36,785 bases of DNA from Saccoglossus kowalevskii (Eukaryota > Hemichordata > Enteropneusta > Harrimaniidae), in the NCBI RefSeq assembly GCF_000003605.2, contig NW_003155251.1:5147-41931 (forward strand), written 5' to 3'. The notes under the pieces are model-generated. The model did no database searches and was not told the DNA's origin. It saw nothing but the letters and a program-made list of their open reading frames with translations. Below are positions 1 to 11,402 of this stretch, in pieces. Position 1 is the stretch's first letter; each line of letters starts with the position of its first letter. The position numbers were made by a program, and so were the translations under genes.

Positions 1-3000
1 GACCACAATATCATATTCACCAATGATTGACTACAATACTGCATTGTCCAAGTTGATTGAGCACAGTAGTTAATTGATTTGATTTATAGACTACAATATT
101 ATACTCAGCAGTGATCGACTACAATACTGTATTGCCCAAGTTGATTGGTCACTGTAGTGTATTGAAACCAATTAATGACCAAAATATCATATTCACCAAC
201 GATTGGCTACAATACTGCATTGTCCAAGTTGATTGGTCACTGTAGCGTAATGACTCCAGTTTTTGACCACAATATTATACACACCAGTGATTGACTACAA
301 TACTGTATTGTCCAAGTTGATTGGTCACTGTAGTGTATTGAAACCGGTTATTGACCACAATATTATACACACCAGTGATTGACTACAATACAGTATGTCC
401 AAGTTGATTGGTCACTGTAGTGTATTGAAACCGGTTATTGACCACAATATCATATTCACCAGTGATTGACTACAATACTACATTGTCCAAGTTGATTGGT
501 CACTGTAGCGTAATGACTTAGTTTTTTGACTACAATATTATAATCGCAGTGATTGACTACAATACTGTATTGCCCAAGTTGATTGGTCACTGTAGTGTAT
601 TGAAACCGGTTATTGACCACAATATCATATTCACCAGTGATTGACTACAATACTACATTGTCCAAGTTGATTGGTCACTGTAGCGTAATGACTTAGTTTT
701 TTGACTACAATATTATAATCGCAGTGATTGACTACAATACTGTATTGCCCAAGTTGATTGGTCACTGTAGTGTATTGAAACCGGTTATTGACCACAATAT
801 CATATTCACCAGTGATTGACTACAATACTACATTGTCCAAGTTGATTGGTCACTGTAGAGAAATGACTTAGTTTTTGACTACAATATTATAATCGCAGTG
901 ATTGACTACAATACTGTATTGCCCAAGTTGATTGGTCACTGTAGTGTATTGAAACCGGTTATTGACCACAATATCATATTCACCAGTGATTGGCTACAAT
1001 ACTGCATTGTCCAAGTTGATTGGTCACTGTAGCGTAATGACTCCAGTTTTTGGCCACAATATCATATTCACCAATGATTGACTACAATACTGCATTGTCC
1101 AAGTTGATTGAGCACAGTAGTTAATTGATTTGATTTATTGACTACAATATTATACTCAGCAGTGATCGACTACAATACTGTATTGCCCAAGTTGATTGGT
1201 CACTGTAGTGTATTGAAACCGGTTATTGACCACAATATCATATTCACCAGTGATTGGCTACAATACTGCATTGTCCAAGTTGATTGGTCACTGTAGCGTA
1301 ATGACTCCAGTTTTTGGCCACAATATCATATTCACCAATGATTGACTACAATACTGCATTGTCCAAGTTGATTGAGCACAGTAGTTAATTGATTCGATTT
1401 ATTGACTACAATATTATACTCAGCAGTGATCGACTACAATACTGTATTGCCCAAGTTGATTGGTCACTGTAGTGTATTGAAACCAATTATTGACCAAAAT
1501 ATCATATTCACCAACGATTGGCTACAATACTGTATTGGCCAAGTTGATTGGTCACTGTAGCATAATGACTCCAGTTTTTGACCACAATATTATAATCGCA
1601 GTGATTGACTACAATACTGCATTGTCCAAGTTGATTGAGCACTGTAGCGTAATGACTCCAGTTTTTGACCACAATATTATACACACCAGTGATCGACTAC
1701 AATACTGTATTGCCCAAGTTGATTGGTCACTGTAGTGTAATGACTCCAGTTTTTGACCACAATATTATAATCGCAGTGATTGACTACAATACTGTATTGG
1801 CCAAGTTGATTGGTCACTGTAGCATAATGACTCCAGTTTTTGACCACAATATTATAATCGCAGTGATTGACTACAATACTGCATTGCCCAAGTTGATTGG
1901 TCACTGTAGTGTATTGAAACCGGTTATTGACCACAATATCATATTCACCAATGATTGACTACAATACTGCATTGTCCAAGTTGATTGGTCACTGTAGCGT
2001 AATGACTCCAGTTTTTGACCACAATATTATAATCGCAGTGATTGACTACAATACTGCATTGTCCAAGTTGATTGGTCACTGTAGCGTAATGACTCCAGTT
2101 TTTGACCACAATATTATAATCGCAGTGATTGACTACAATACTGTATTGCCCAAGTTGATTGGTCACTGTAGTGTATTGAAACCGGTTATTGACCACAATA
2201 TCATATTCACCAACGATTGGCTACAATACTGCATTGTCCAAGTTGATTGAGCACAGTAGTTAATTGATTCGATTTATTGACTACAATATTATACTCAGCA
2301 GTGATCGACTACAATACTGTATTGCCCAAGTTGATTGGTCACAGTAGTGTAATGACCCCAGTTATTGACCATAATATTATACTTGCCAGCAATTGTTTAC
2401 AATACTGCATTGTCCCAGTTGTTAGGTCATAGTAGTGTATTGATCCCATTTATTGACCACAATATCATATTCACCAGTGATTGGCTACAATACTGCATTG
2501 TCCAAGTTGATTGATCACAGTAGTCTATTGATCCTAATTATTGACCACAATATTATACTCAACAGAGATTGGCTACAATACTGCATTGTCCAAGTTGATT
2601 GGTCACTGTAGTGTAATGACCCCAGTTATTGACCACAGTATTATACTCGCCAGTGATTGACCACAATACTGCATTGTCCAAGTTGATTGGTCACTGTAGT
2701 GTAATGACCCCAGTTATTGACCACAGTATTATACTCGCCAGTGATTGACCACAATACTGCATTGTCCAAGTTGATTGGTCACTGTAGTGTAATGACCCCA
2801 GTTATTGACCACAGTATTATACTCACCAGTGATTGACTACAATACTGCATTGTCCAAGTTGTTTGGTCACAATAGCGTAATGACTCCAGTTTTTGACCAC
2901 AATATTATAATCGCAGTGATTGACTACAATACTGTATTGCCCAAGTTGATTGGTCACTGTAGTATATTGAAACCGGTTATTGACCACAATATCATATTCA

Positions 3001-3077
3001 CCAATGATTGACTACAATACTACATTGTCCAAGTTGATTGGTCACTGTAGTGTAATGACTCCAGTTATTGACCACAA
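1..3077. repeat. Satellite-like tandem array, 87-88 bp unit made of three ~29 bp monomers
   Basis: About 35 head-to-tail copies of an 87-88 bp unit run from the window edge to about 3077, so the array continues to the left. Each unit splits into three related monomers of about 30, 30 and 28 bp, beginning TTGACTACAATACTG, TTGGTCACTGTAGTG and TTGACCACAATAT. Higher-order blocks are visible: a 175 bp block (two units) repeats at 511, 686 and 861; a 264 bp block (three units) repeats at 1071 and 1335; an 87 bp variant is homogenised at about 2600-2820. Because 87 is a multiple of three, open frames of 68-107 codons appear on both strands, but they only restate the repeat and are not taken as genes. 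The array stops abruptly inside a monomer at about 3077. Confidence 0.96.
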
Positions 3078-3332
3078 AAATGAGTTGGCGAAGCTTGTTT
3101 CAAACTATGACTTTGGTACTGGAAGTCAGTATCTACCACACTTGACAAAGGTTTGATATCTGTATAAATGTTTGGAGAACACATTCACTTTTGGCATTTA
3201 TAGCAAATGAATACCATTCCATTGACATCAATGGGATGAAGTAGACTGTTTATTTATTTTTGCAGGATTGATGTGGCCAAAGTCTTTAATTGTAACTTGT
3301 AGCCATGCCAGTTCATTTTAGCCGCTACACTT

Positions 3333-3352
3333 GGGGGGAGGGGGGGGGGGGG
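3333..3352 (+). repeat. Poly-G tract (G6-A-G13)
   Basis: A run of six G, one A and thirteen G in otherwise AT-rich DNA. It could form a G-quadruplex on the plus strand. A near-identical tract lies at 29078-29095. Confidence 0.9.
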
Positions 3353-3735
3353 TCAGCATCTTGTGAACATCACATCACCAAAAGTTGTGAGAGGTTTACA
3401 AAATGTTAACTGATATTTGTTGGCATTACAAATAAATGAATGAAACAGCATGGCTATGGGTGGAAATTAACTAAGAATATTCACCAAAAATAAAAATTTA
3501 TTAACTCAAATGCACATTTGTTGAAGAGCAAATACGGTGTGCGAAAGATCACAAAATGATGAGGGATAATCAATTTGGGTTAAAAGAATAAAGAGAAGAA
3601 ACAAGTACATTTATCATATCACATCATTGCTGTTTTATTACATTGATACCATAAATATAAACTTATCAGCCATAAAAACTAGAAAGGCATTCAAGATCTT
3701 CTAAAATAAAAAAAAAAAAACTGAACACGTTACTT

Positions 3736-3745
3736 TGTGTGTGTG

Positions 3746-3775
<30 letters not shown>
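3736..3775. repeat. (TG)n(TA)n microsatellite
   Basis: A short TG dinucleotide run passes directly into a TA run with one interruption. It is a plain simple-sequence repeat. Confidence 0.9.
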
Positions 3776-3776
<1 letters not shown>

Positions 3777-6115
3777 TTGGAGCAACAAACAGTACTTTTG
3801 TTCTATTAAAAGCATTAGTGTGTTTTTTTTCTTCTAACAATGCGAAAACAAAAGTGACCACAGACTACATTGTTTTTGTTAATCATAAGGATACTCTTAT
3901 AGGAATGATCTGAAATGCAGCACTAATTTAATTATAGTTTTTTTCAGAAATACTTGGTATTTCATTCACACAATGCAGACTTCTGCAGATTCAAGGTATT
4001 TTTTTTTTCTCTCGATTTAATATATCAGATTTTGGTAGAATCTAAAAATAGGATTTTAAAACTTTGATCTCTAAGTTTTCAAACTGTTGTTTTGTTTGAA
4101 ATAAAATTACAAGTCTGGCCTTAAAAGAGGACAATGCCTTGAAGAATTATGAAAAAAAAAGAAATTTGAGTAAATTTTTTTTTACAAATAAAACAAACCT
4201 AAGAATGTTATTCACAATAGTAATATCAATATCACGTTTTCACATTTGTACCACAAAAGATTACAAATTTCCATCTAAAATATACGAATTTTTAAAAACG
4301 AGCCTAAATACAATAAACTCTAAACTCTATTTGATAATATGGCACGTGATAGATCAGTTATACTTTGGGAAAATATCTCTATATATTTAAAAAAAAATAG
4401 TGTTAAAATACAGGGGTTATTATCTGTAATATTATTATCAATATTTTAAATTCAAGTATCATTTTTTTTTCAAGAAAACAACACAAGGAGTTGATAAGCC
4501 TGGCTTGTGTGATTTACTCAGCAGCACAAGGATTAAAGACACTAGTGCTTCACCCATTCTAGTTTTTCACCACCACACGCACTTTCTACTCAGTTTTTCA
4601 ATCAATATAATATTTTAAAAGCGATTTTCTATATTTCTCTTCATCTGGTTGCCATGGCAATAACATCCATATAGAGAGGTAGAAAAATATTCCTGTTACT
4701 AAAAGTTATTCTCGCTAGAGAACATGCATTGGTCAAAACTAGAATTTGTGAAATTTACACGCCGCTTTACAGATCATTCCAGTGGTAAGAAAAAAAAAAT
4801 GGTTTGTTATCCTTCCACTGTGTTTAGTTTTTCTAAAAAATACATGATTTTTTTTTTCTCATGAAAATCACAGCATTTCATTTTGTAATCTCGGTTGCTG
4901 AAAAATACAATAGATTTAGACAAAAAAAAGTATTTTAAAAATACATCGTACAGCGACATAGAAATAATGTATTTACTGCATTGTAAAGGAATATTAAAAC
5001 ATAAACATTAGCATTTGGCGAGATGGCTAAACATCAATACAACTCTATATAACACTGCTAAAAAATTGGAACTATATGCAATAGACATCACAGAGAAATT
5101 ATCTTTCACTTTTTTTTTTACACGCGACATTATTCATGAAAATACGAATAAATTTCAGCTGGTTTTTTTTTGTTTTATTTTTAACATTTCTTTTTTTTAT
5201 CTATCATGTTACAATTTCAACAATTCCAATTTTTCGCATCTTTTAAGATGTCTCAGTATGTATATCATAGACAATGTGATTCATCAGAGAAAATAAAAAA
5301 TAAAGAAAAGTATTGTACAAAATCACCTTCTGAAATCTTGCTTAGAGCCTTAAAAATAAAAAAAAAGCCTGCCACAGAACAGATACAAATGCACAAGGTG
5401 TTTGTTGCACTACAGAAAAAACAAAAAAAAACACAAAAGCTAAAATCGATCACCCGACCGTCATCAACATTGTTCTGTTGTGTAATGGTTATATACATCA
5501 TTGACCCGCTGCTGTACTTGTACATTGCAACGACCCACTAATTAAACAACAGAATTTATTAATTTAATCAATTTAAAAAATAAATGAAATTTTAAAACTA
5601 TAAACTAAAGGCAGGCTTCTAAATAACAAGATGTGGGACACATTCCAAAAGAAATGCTTTAAGCAATTTCAAAATTTCTCTACATCAAAGGACAGTTTTT
5701 TTGAATAACAAAAAACATTCATTTCTATAAGAACTATATGATTCAAGTACGTGGGAAAATCATTGTAACAAAGCAAGTGATAGCTAAATACTGCACATTG
5801 ACAGGAACATGTAAGAGTTCAAGTTCAGAAAGATATTTTTAGCAACAAAGTTGCCTGTAATCGTGACATAGAAAATCACATTTTCACATCTCTTTGCACA
5901 CCAGTGCAAAAATTATAGTATACATATTTCAGTGAAATTTCCTTGTCGATACATGAAGTAACTATTCTCCTGTACAATAGTTTGAAAATCATTGCTTCAA
6001 ACACACTGGGTTGCAGTCACACACCTACAAATTTATTTGTTTCTACTTTTTAGTGGCATTCAGAATGCCAGAATTCTAATTCAAAATATAGATGTTCTGT
6101 TGAAAAAATTTGATA

Positions 6116-6131
6116 ATATATATATATATAT
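6116..6131. repeat. (AT)n microsatellite
   Basis: Eight AT dinucleotides in the 3' flank of the ZFHX gene. Confidence 0.85.
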
Positions 6132-7019
6132 TTTAAAAAGCCTCAATTACAGTACACTACAGACCACAAAAAGTACAAGCTTTTTTTTTAATGTTTAAAC
6201 CAACTAATAGAAGTACAGCATAAATGGGACAACTATGAAAAATCTATGGTAACATCCCACGTATGCTGAACTAGCAGACGCACTCACTTCCACTACAAGT
6301 GAAATGCATGCAGTTTTTTTGTTTTGTTTCATTTCTTTTAAAAATACAATATATATCACAAGTTAAGTCTTTCAAGTACTAAAATTTAGCAGCTTTTTGG
6401 TTAGCTTCGTGCTTAAGATCAAAATATATAGTCAGCCTTGGTAGGTAGTAGGTAGGTAAGGTCAAAGAAAGTCTATTGTTGTTACCCACGTATACTGGGT
6501 AAATCTGCTGGGGGGAAAAAGACTAAACCTGCAATGCTGGCTACAAGACGAACAAAACAAAAATTAATTTTTTTTTTATCTAAGAAAGTACAAATAGAAC
6601 ATAGATACATATTTATGTTCAGTTTTACAAAAAAAAAAAAAAATGACCAGAAAAAGTTACATGTAAACATCACATTTCTTCTAAATACTACTATAATGAC
6701 TGGCAACACCACTTGTGTTCACGAATTCTAGAAACATTCATTCACTTGATTAGATCAGTGTTTTACACGACGATTAGACGACCACAGGCTATGTAATTAA
6801 TTAATATTCTCCTTTCTCTCTCTCCCAGAATATGCTAAATGAGCAATTAATAATCAACCACTCCATAAAAATAAACTTGACAACATTGTGCCAGTAATGC
6901 CTGACTATCTGATATGGTACAAATTACCATTTTCCTATACACTGCACTTGATTCTGGTCATTCAGAAAAAAACTTTCATTTTAAAATTTCCCAACTGCTG
7001 GGGTTGGTTGGAACCCGAG

Positions 7020-10000
7020 TCACGAAAATTTATCAGCCTTTGTCTCAGATTTACTCTTCAATTGAGAAATGGAATGATCTGAAGTGCTGGCCTTGTTGAA
7101 ATGAACTGCTGCACTGGAGCTGCTTTCTCCTTTACTGTCTGTACTGGATTCCTGAGTAGAGGTGGAGGTACTTGAAGATTTAGATGTTCTATCTTTCTTC
7201 TTGCTGCTGCTGCTGCCCTTCTCTGCTTTTCCAATTGTTGGGCTAAATGCAGTGGTGGCAGAGTGGGGACTTTGATGCTGCGATGGAAATAGATGAGACT
7301 GGAAACCCATCTGCATAGAGGGATCATACGGGAAAAAAGCCGCAGTCTGATTCGGTGAGTAGAGCGGGTAGACAAATGGAGCTTGGGCGTAATAGGGAGC
7401 CATTCCTCCAAAAAAGTAAGACATATAGGCAGCTTCAGCACTATTCATTGATGGGAGAAAATTAGATTGGGATGCTGCGGCCAAGGCTGCAGCATTCTGA
7501 CTTGTGCTGCTACTACTAGTACTGGCTTCGGCACTCTCTTTCTTCTCTTCTTTAACACTAACTTCTTCCTTAGTGCTGCTGGTGCTAGTTTCTGCTGTGG
7601 TCTGCCCAAGGAATGCAGACATTGCTTGTGCCTGTACTGACTGTAGCTGGGCTGCTGAAAGACCAGACATATGACCCTGGCTGAGCAGTGCTGCCTGATG
7701 ATTGGGAAGGTAACTAGCAGCTAATGCTCTCTGTGCTTCGATAGGATCAGAATGTTGCAACAGCTGGCTTACAGAAGATGATGAATCTGATGTGTCTTTT
7801 TCCATCTGCCCACTCACATACTTCTTCACATTGTGAATGTGTGTCTCTGTAAAAACATGATCTCGGATAGATAGTTTTGCAGAGTACTGGACTCCACACA
7901 ACTTACAGGAGTCACGAGGTCCATCAAAATTGGTCCCTATTAGTCCAAACTGTTTTGCTATGCTAATTTTGGACTTCTTCTCTTTGGCCCGTGCATTCTG
8001 GAACCAGACTTGCACCACTCTCTTTGGTAAGCCAATGTCATTACCAAGAAGCTCACATTCGTGCATTGTCGGTGTTCGGTAGTCAGTGAAGCAGCACTTC
8101 AGCACCTTCAGCTGCAACTGGTTCATCTGAGTGCGGAACCTCTTTCCACATTCTCTCGCTTGTTTACGTTGTTCAGCATCAGTCAAGTTACTATCTGTAA
8201 TTCCACTATTTGAGTCATCAGGACCAATGTTGTAGGAGTAGGTGTAGGAGGTGGTTTCAGACATACAGATACTGTCTGTATCATTTACAGACTCTTCTTC
8301 ATCATCATCTCCTTCCATATCTCTATGCCTCTCCTCATTGCTGAAGCCGGTGCCAACACTTGAACAAGCAGATGAATCAAAATCTTCAGGATTATTCTCG
8401 ATCAGATCTTTGCTACCTTCCTCTGCATCTTGACTGCTATCATCTTGAGAGTCTGAAATCACAATGCAATCTTCTGGTGCTCTACGCATTTTAGCTGACT
8501 TATCATCACTCTTAGAACTGGAGCTAGATAGATTTAAAGCTTTTTCACCTTCACCACCTTCATCTACAGACTCAGCTTTCATAAATTCTTCATACAACTT
8601 TGATGAGCTTTCTTCAGCTGCAAGCTCTGCATAATCTATAACATCACTTTGCTTCATTAGAGCTTCCAAAGGCTTTCCATTAACTAACTGGTCCCAGTGA
8701 CGTGCTTTAATATGAGCCTCCAAAGCTGACTTGGCTTTGAAGATAGCACGACAGAAGGGACATTTCTTGTGTAAATGATTAGGTGCTGATAATCTGAATT
8801 GGCCTTTTCTTTCACGGGCTCTGGTATTCTGAAACCATACCTGCACCACGCGTTTCTTCAGTCCAACTTGTCTGGCAATCATGTCTAACATGCGTCTGGT
8901 TGGGTTGCTGTCTTCTTGGTATTTCTGGTACAGAATCTCAAGTTGTTGAGGTGAGATTGTAGTACGTAAACGCTTGTCCCTATGTTGATGATCTTGATCT
9001 GCATTTGATTGTGTTTCTGATGCATTAGAAGCGTCATCTGTTTCAGAGAGTTTCCTCTTGCCAGTTGGAGATGTCTCCGATTTGGGTGTGGAGAAAGCCC
9101 CAAAATACTGTTCTGCTGTCAACCCGTTCATGCTACTACCATCAAATGGCATGTACATCATGTTGAATGGACTTGCATGCTGAGGCATATATGATCGAAA
9201 TGGTTGCATGAAATGGACTTGCTGGTGCTCATGCCACTGCTCAAACTGTGGAAAGACCAATTCACATTTGTCACACTGGTAGTGTACTTGTGGTGGTTGA
9301 CCAGGCTCTGATTTTATGTCTGACTTCTTTTCTTCACTCTTGCTGGGAATAGGCGTTTCAGCATGGGAACTTGTCGGAGTGGTCGGTGAGGTTGGAGTAG
9401 AAGAATCAGCATAACTGTTATTGGAACTGTCATCATCTTTATAACAGTGTTGTTTTTGATGCTTGATGAGTTCAAAGAATCTCTGGAATACCAACAAACA
9501 TTTGTTGCACTGGTAATTTAGACCGGGTGTGCGACGGTAACGAGTACCACTGTTATCTGTATCAGCTTCAGGTTGAGGCTGGTTCTCAAACATCTTCCTT
9601 GCTTTCTGTCTGGCATTCTGGAACCAAACAACAATTACTCTTGGACTAAGGTTCAGCATCTTGGATAACTGTTCCAAGTCATCATCTTTGGGATAGGCAT
9701 TGTTCTCAAAGAATTCTTGCAGCATCTTGATTTGATAGTCAGTAAATCGAGTACGCCCTGCTCGCTTTGAACTACCACTGGAGCAAGATGTCATGGTCAT
9801 TGATGATGAAGATTGAGGAGGTGGAGTGTCGGAAGTTGGTGGCATATGCATTGATGTACTACTGATAGGGATAGATGATGTTGGACTGGGTACAATAGAT
9901 GTTTCTGCAACAGATGATACTATTGTTGTAGTATCAGTCATAATAGTGGGACTGATAGGAGATCTTTCAACTGTGGATTCGTTAATTGCACTGGGTTCTA

Positions 10001-10180
10001 ATTTTGCACTGATCTGGGGTTCAGCTAGAGAGATAGGTTGTGGTGTTCCAATAGGTTCACTACCAACAGATGATGCAGAGCTTTCTGAAGTCACTGTTTC
10101 GGTGTCACCCTTCTTTTCAGTGGATGTTGTCATTACATTTGTCTGTGACTTCAGGTGGAAGAGCTGTAGAAGGTGGGTTG
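7020..10180 (-). CDS. ZFHX3/4-like: ZFHX3/4-type zinc-finger homeobox protein, third coding segment (homeodomains 2-4)
   Basis: This is the C-terminal third of the nuclear transcription factor. In transcript order it holds homeodomain 2 (9594-9767; core [10 protein letters not shown]), a C2H2 finger (9444-9509), a finger (9213-9275), homeodomain 3 (8805-8981; [11 protein letters not shown]), a finger (8697-8762), an acidic serine-rich linker, homeodomain 4 (7971-8147; [11 protein letters not shown]) and a finger (7839-7907). A low-complexity Ser/Gln/Ala tail follows, ending at the TGA at 7020-7022. All three homeodomains keep the WFQN recognition helix. The order matches vertebrate ZFHX3/ZFHX4. 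The frame is open upstream to about 10304, but that stretch overlaps homeodomain 1 in another frame, so the true join lies at about 10117-10180. The family's last two fingers are missing, and a GT donor-like site overlaps the stop, so this exon may splice on. Confidence 0.95.
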
Positions 10181-11402
10181 TTGAAGTTGTAGGGAGAGTC
10201 CTTGTTGCGTTGACGCTCTTTGAAGAGAGTATTTCTGAACCAATGTTTGATGACCTTGTGAGGAAGGCCAGACTTCTCAGACATTTCGCAAATTTGGTCT
10301 TCACTGGGTGAATTATTTATATCAAAGTGTGCCCGTAGAATCTTGAGTTGCTCATCTGTGATGCGAGTTCTTGCACGCTTTGGTGATTTCTGCATGTAGG
10401 CTGTTGGATCGATGTAGGATATGTTCTGCATCGTCTGAAGTTGCATGGGAAGAGAATTTTGTATCATCATCTGGGTTGATGGTGAAGGAACTGCGGGTGG
10501 TGGCATAACACTTGTTGTGGCTGAAGCGGTTGCAGCAGATGGTATGATATCAAGCTGTGTTGGAACAACTTGAGCTTGTGGAGTAGCTGCTTGTTGGCTC
10601 TGTGATGCCTGAGAAGTTGATACTTGTTGAGCTGAAACTGCACCAGTGTCAGATGGGGTGCCAGGAGCACTTGTCTCTAGCACGGATGTGACCAAATTAT
10701 TTTTCTCCTCTTGAAGTTTATCATATTCATCTCTGTAGGATTCGGCAAACTTATGAATCATTTTAGTAGGCAAAAATGATTTGTGCACTTGTTCAGCATG
10801 TGCTTTGAAGACCCATATACTTGAGAATTCTTTGTCACAGTAATCACATTTGAATTTGTCTTTGGGATCAACATTCGGTGGTAAGCCCTGGGCACTTTCA
10901 TTAAACTGCTGGACCAGATCAAATCCATAGCTTTCCAAGTAGCTTTTCATGATGGCATAAGATGGACGTGGTGTGTATGTCATGTAGGTCTTTTGCTGGG
11001 TGGAAAACTGAGCAGCTGTAGCAGTATCACTTAAGTAGCATTGAGTCTGTTGGTGTTGAATAAGAGTTTCTTGTGACATAAAAATAGAGTTGCAACGGCT
11101 ACAGCAGTACATTCCGTTGGCAAATCCGGATGACAACATTTGCTGCTGGAAGAGTGCCAGTGTATTGGGATCCATCAATTGTTGTGTGAGTGCAACAGCA
11201 GCAACTGCATTTGCTGCAGCAGTATTGGCGGCATCAGTGTTTTGTGCAATCTGAGCTTGTACTAGTTGTTGTGTAGCATCAGCAGCTGCTGCAGCAAGTA
11301 ATTGCTGCTGGAGACTAGATGTGATCTGTTGCTGTTGATGCTCAGATGCTGATGCAATTGAGCAGGTGATATCAGGGACTTGTCCTATGTGCTGAAGTCC
11401 CC
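10120..11402 (-). CDS. ZFHX3/4-like: ZFHX3/4-type protein, middle coding segment (homeodomain 1), offset frame
   Basis: This segment continues the same protein in a shifted frame. It begins with a Gln/Ala-rich stretch, then a C2H2-like finger ending in Cys (11038-11103), a finger with CDYC and HAEQVH (10783-10848), a Pro/Gln/Ser linker and homeodomain 1 (10201-10380). Homeodomain 1 has the family-specific [21 protein letters not shown] helix and tail. The finger, linker and homeodomain order is that of vertebrate ZFHX3/4. The frame is open from about 11415 to a TGA at 10117-10119. No plausible intron separates it from its neighbours. The upstream change needs one added base and the downstream change one removed base, so the outer segments share a frame. 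Single-base errors or real indels are the simplest reading. Confidence 0.92.

Larger units (their letters stand above)
3078..7019 (-). other. AT-rich 3' flank: 3' UTR or last intron of the ZFHX gene
   Basis: This stretch is AT-rich, full of poly-A and poly-T runs, and lacks any convincing coding frame. Minus-strand AATAAA signals (TTTATT on the plus strand) occur at 3249-3258, 3497-3502, 3634-3639, 5174-5179, 5555-5560 and 6032-6037, any of which could end the ZFHX transcript. None of the C-terminal zinc-finger coding expected from vertebrate family members was found here. It is therefore either a long 3' UTR or an intron leading to an exon outside the window. Confidence 0.55.

Noticed and set aside
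1490-3011. Open frames of 68-107 codons on both strands
   Set aside because: They are translations of the 87-88 bp repeat unit, which lacks stops in some frames when the period is 87. No non-repeat protein content.
1-3077. CRISPR-like array
   Set aside because: Units are contiguous tandem copies without unique spacers, in an animal genome.
10117-10180. A 52-nt GT-AG micro-intron joining homeodomain 1 to homeodomain 2
   Set aside because: The length restores the frame, but the donor is weak and the size far below that expected here. A single-base indel is simpler. Kept as an alternative in the finding.
9826-10311. Plus-strand frame of 161 codons opposite the ZFHX gene
   Set aside because: Antisense shadow of the Ser/Thr-rich linker and homeodomain coding of the real gene.
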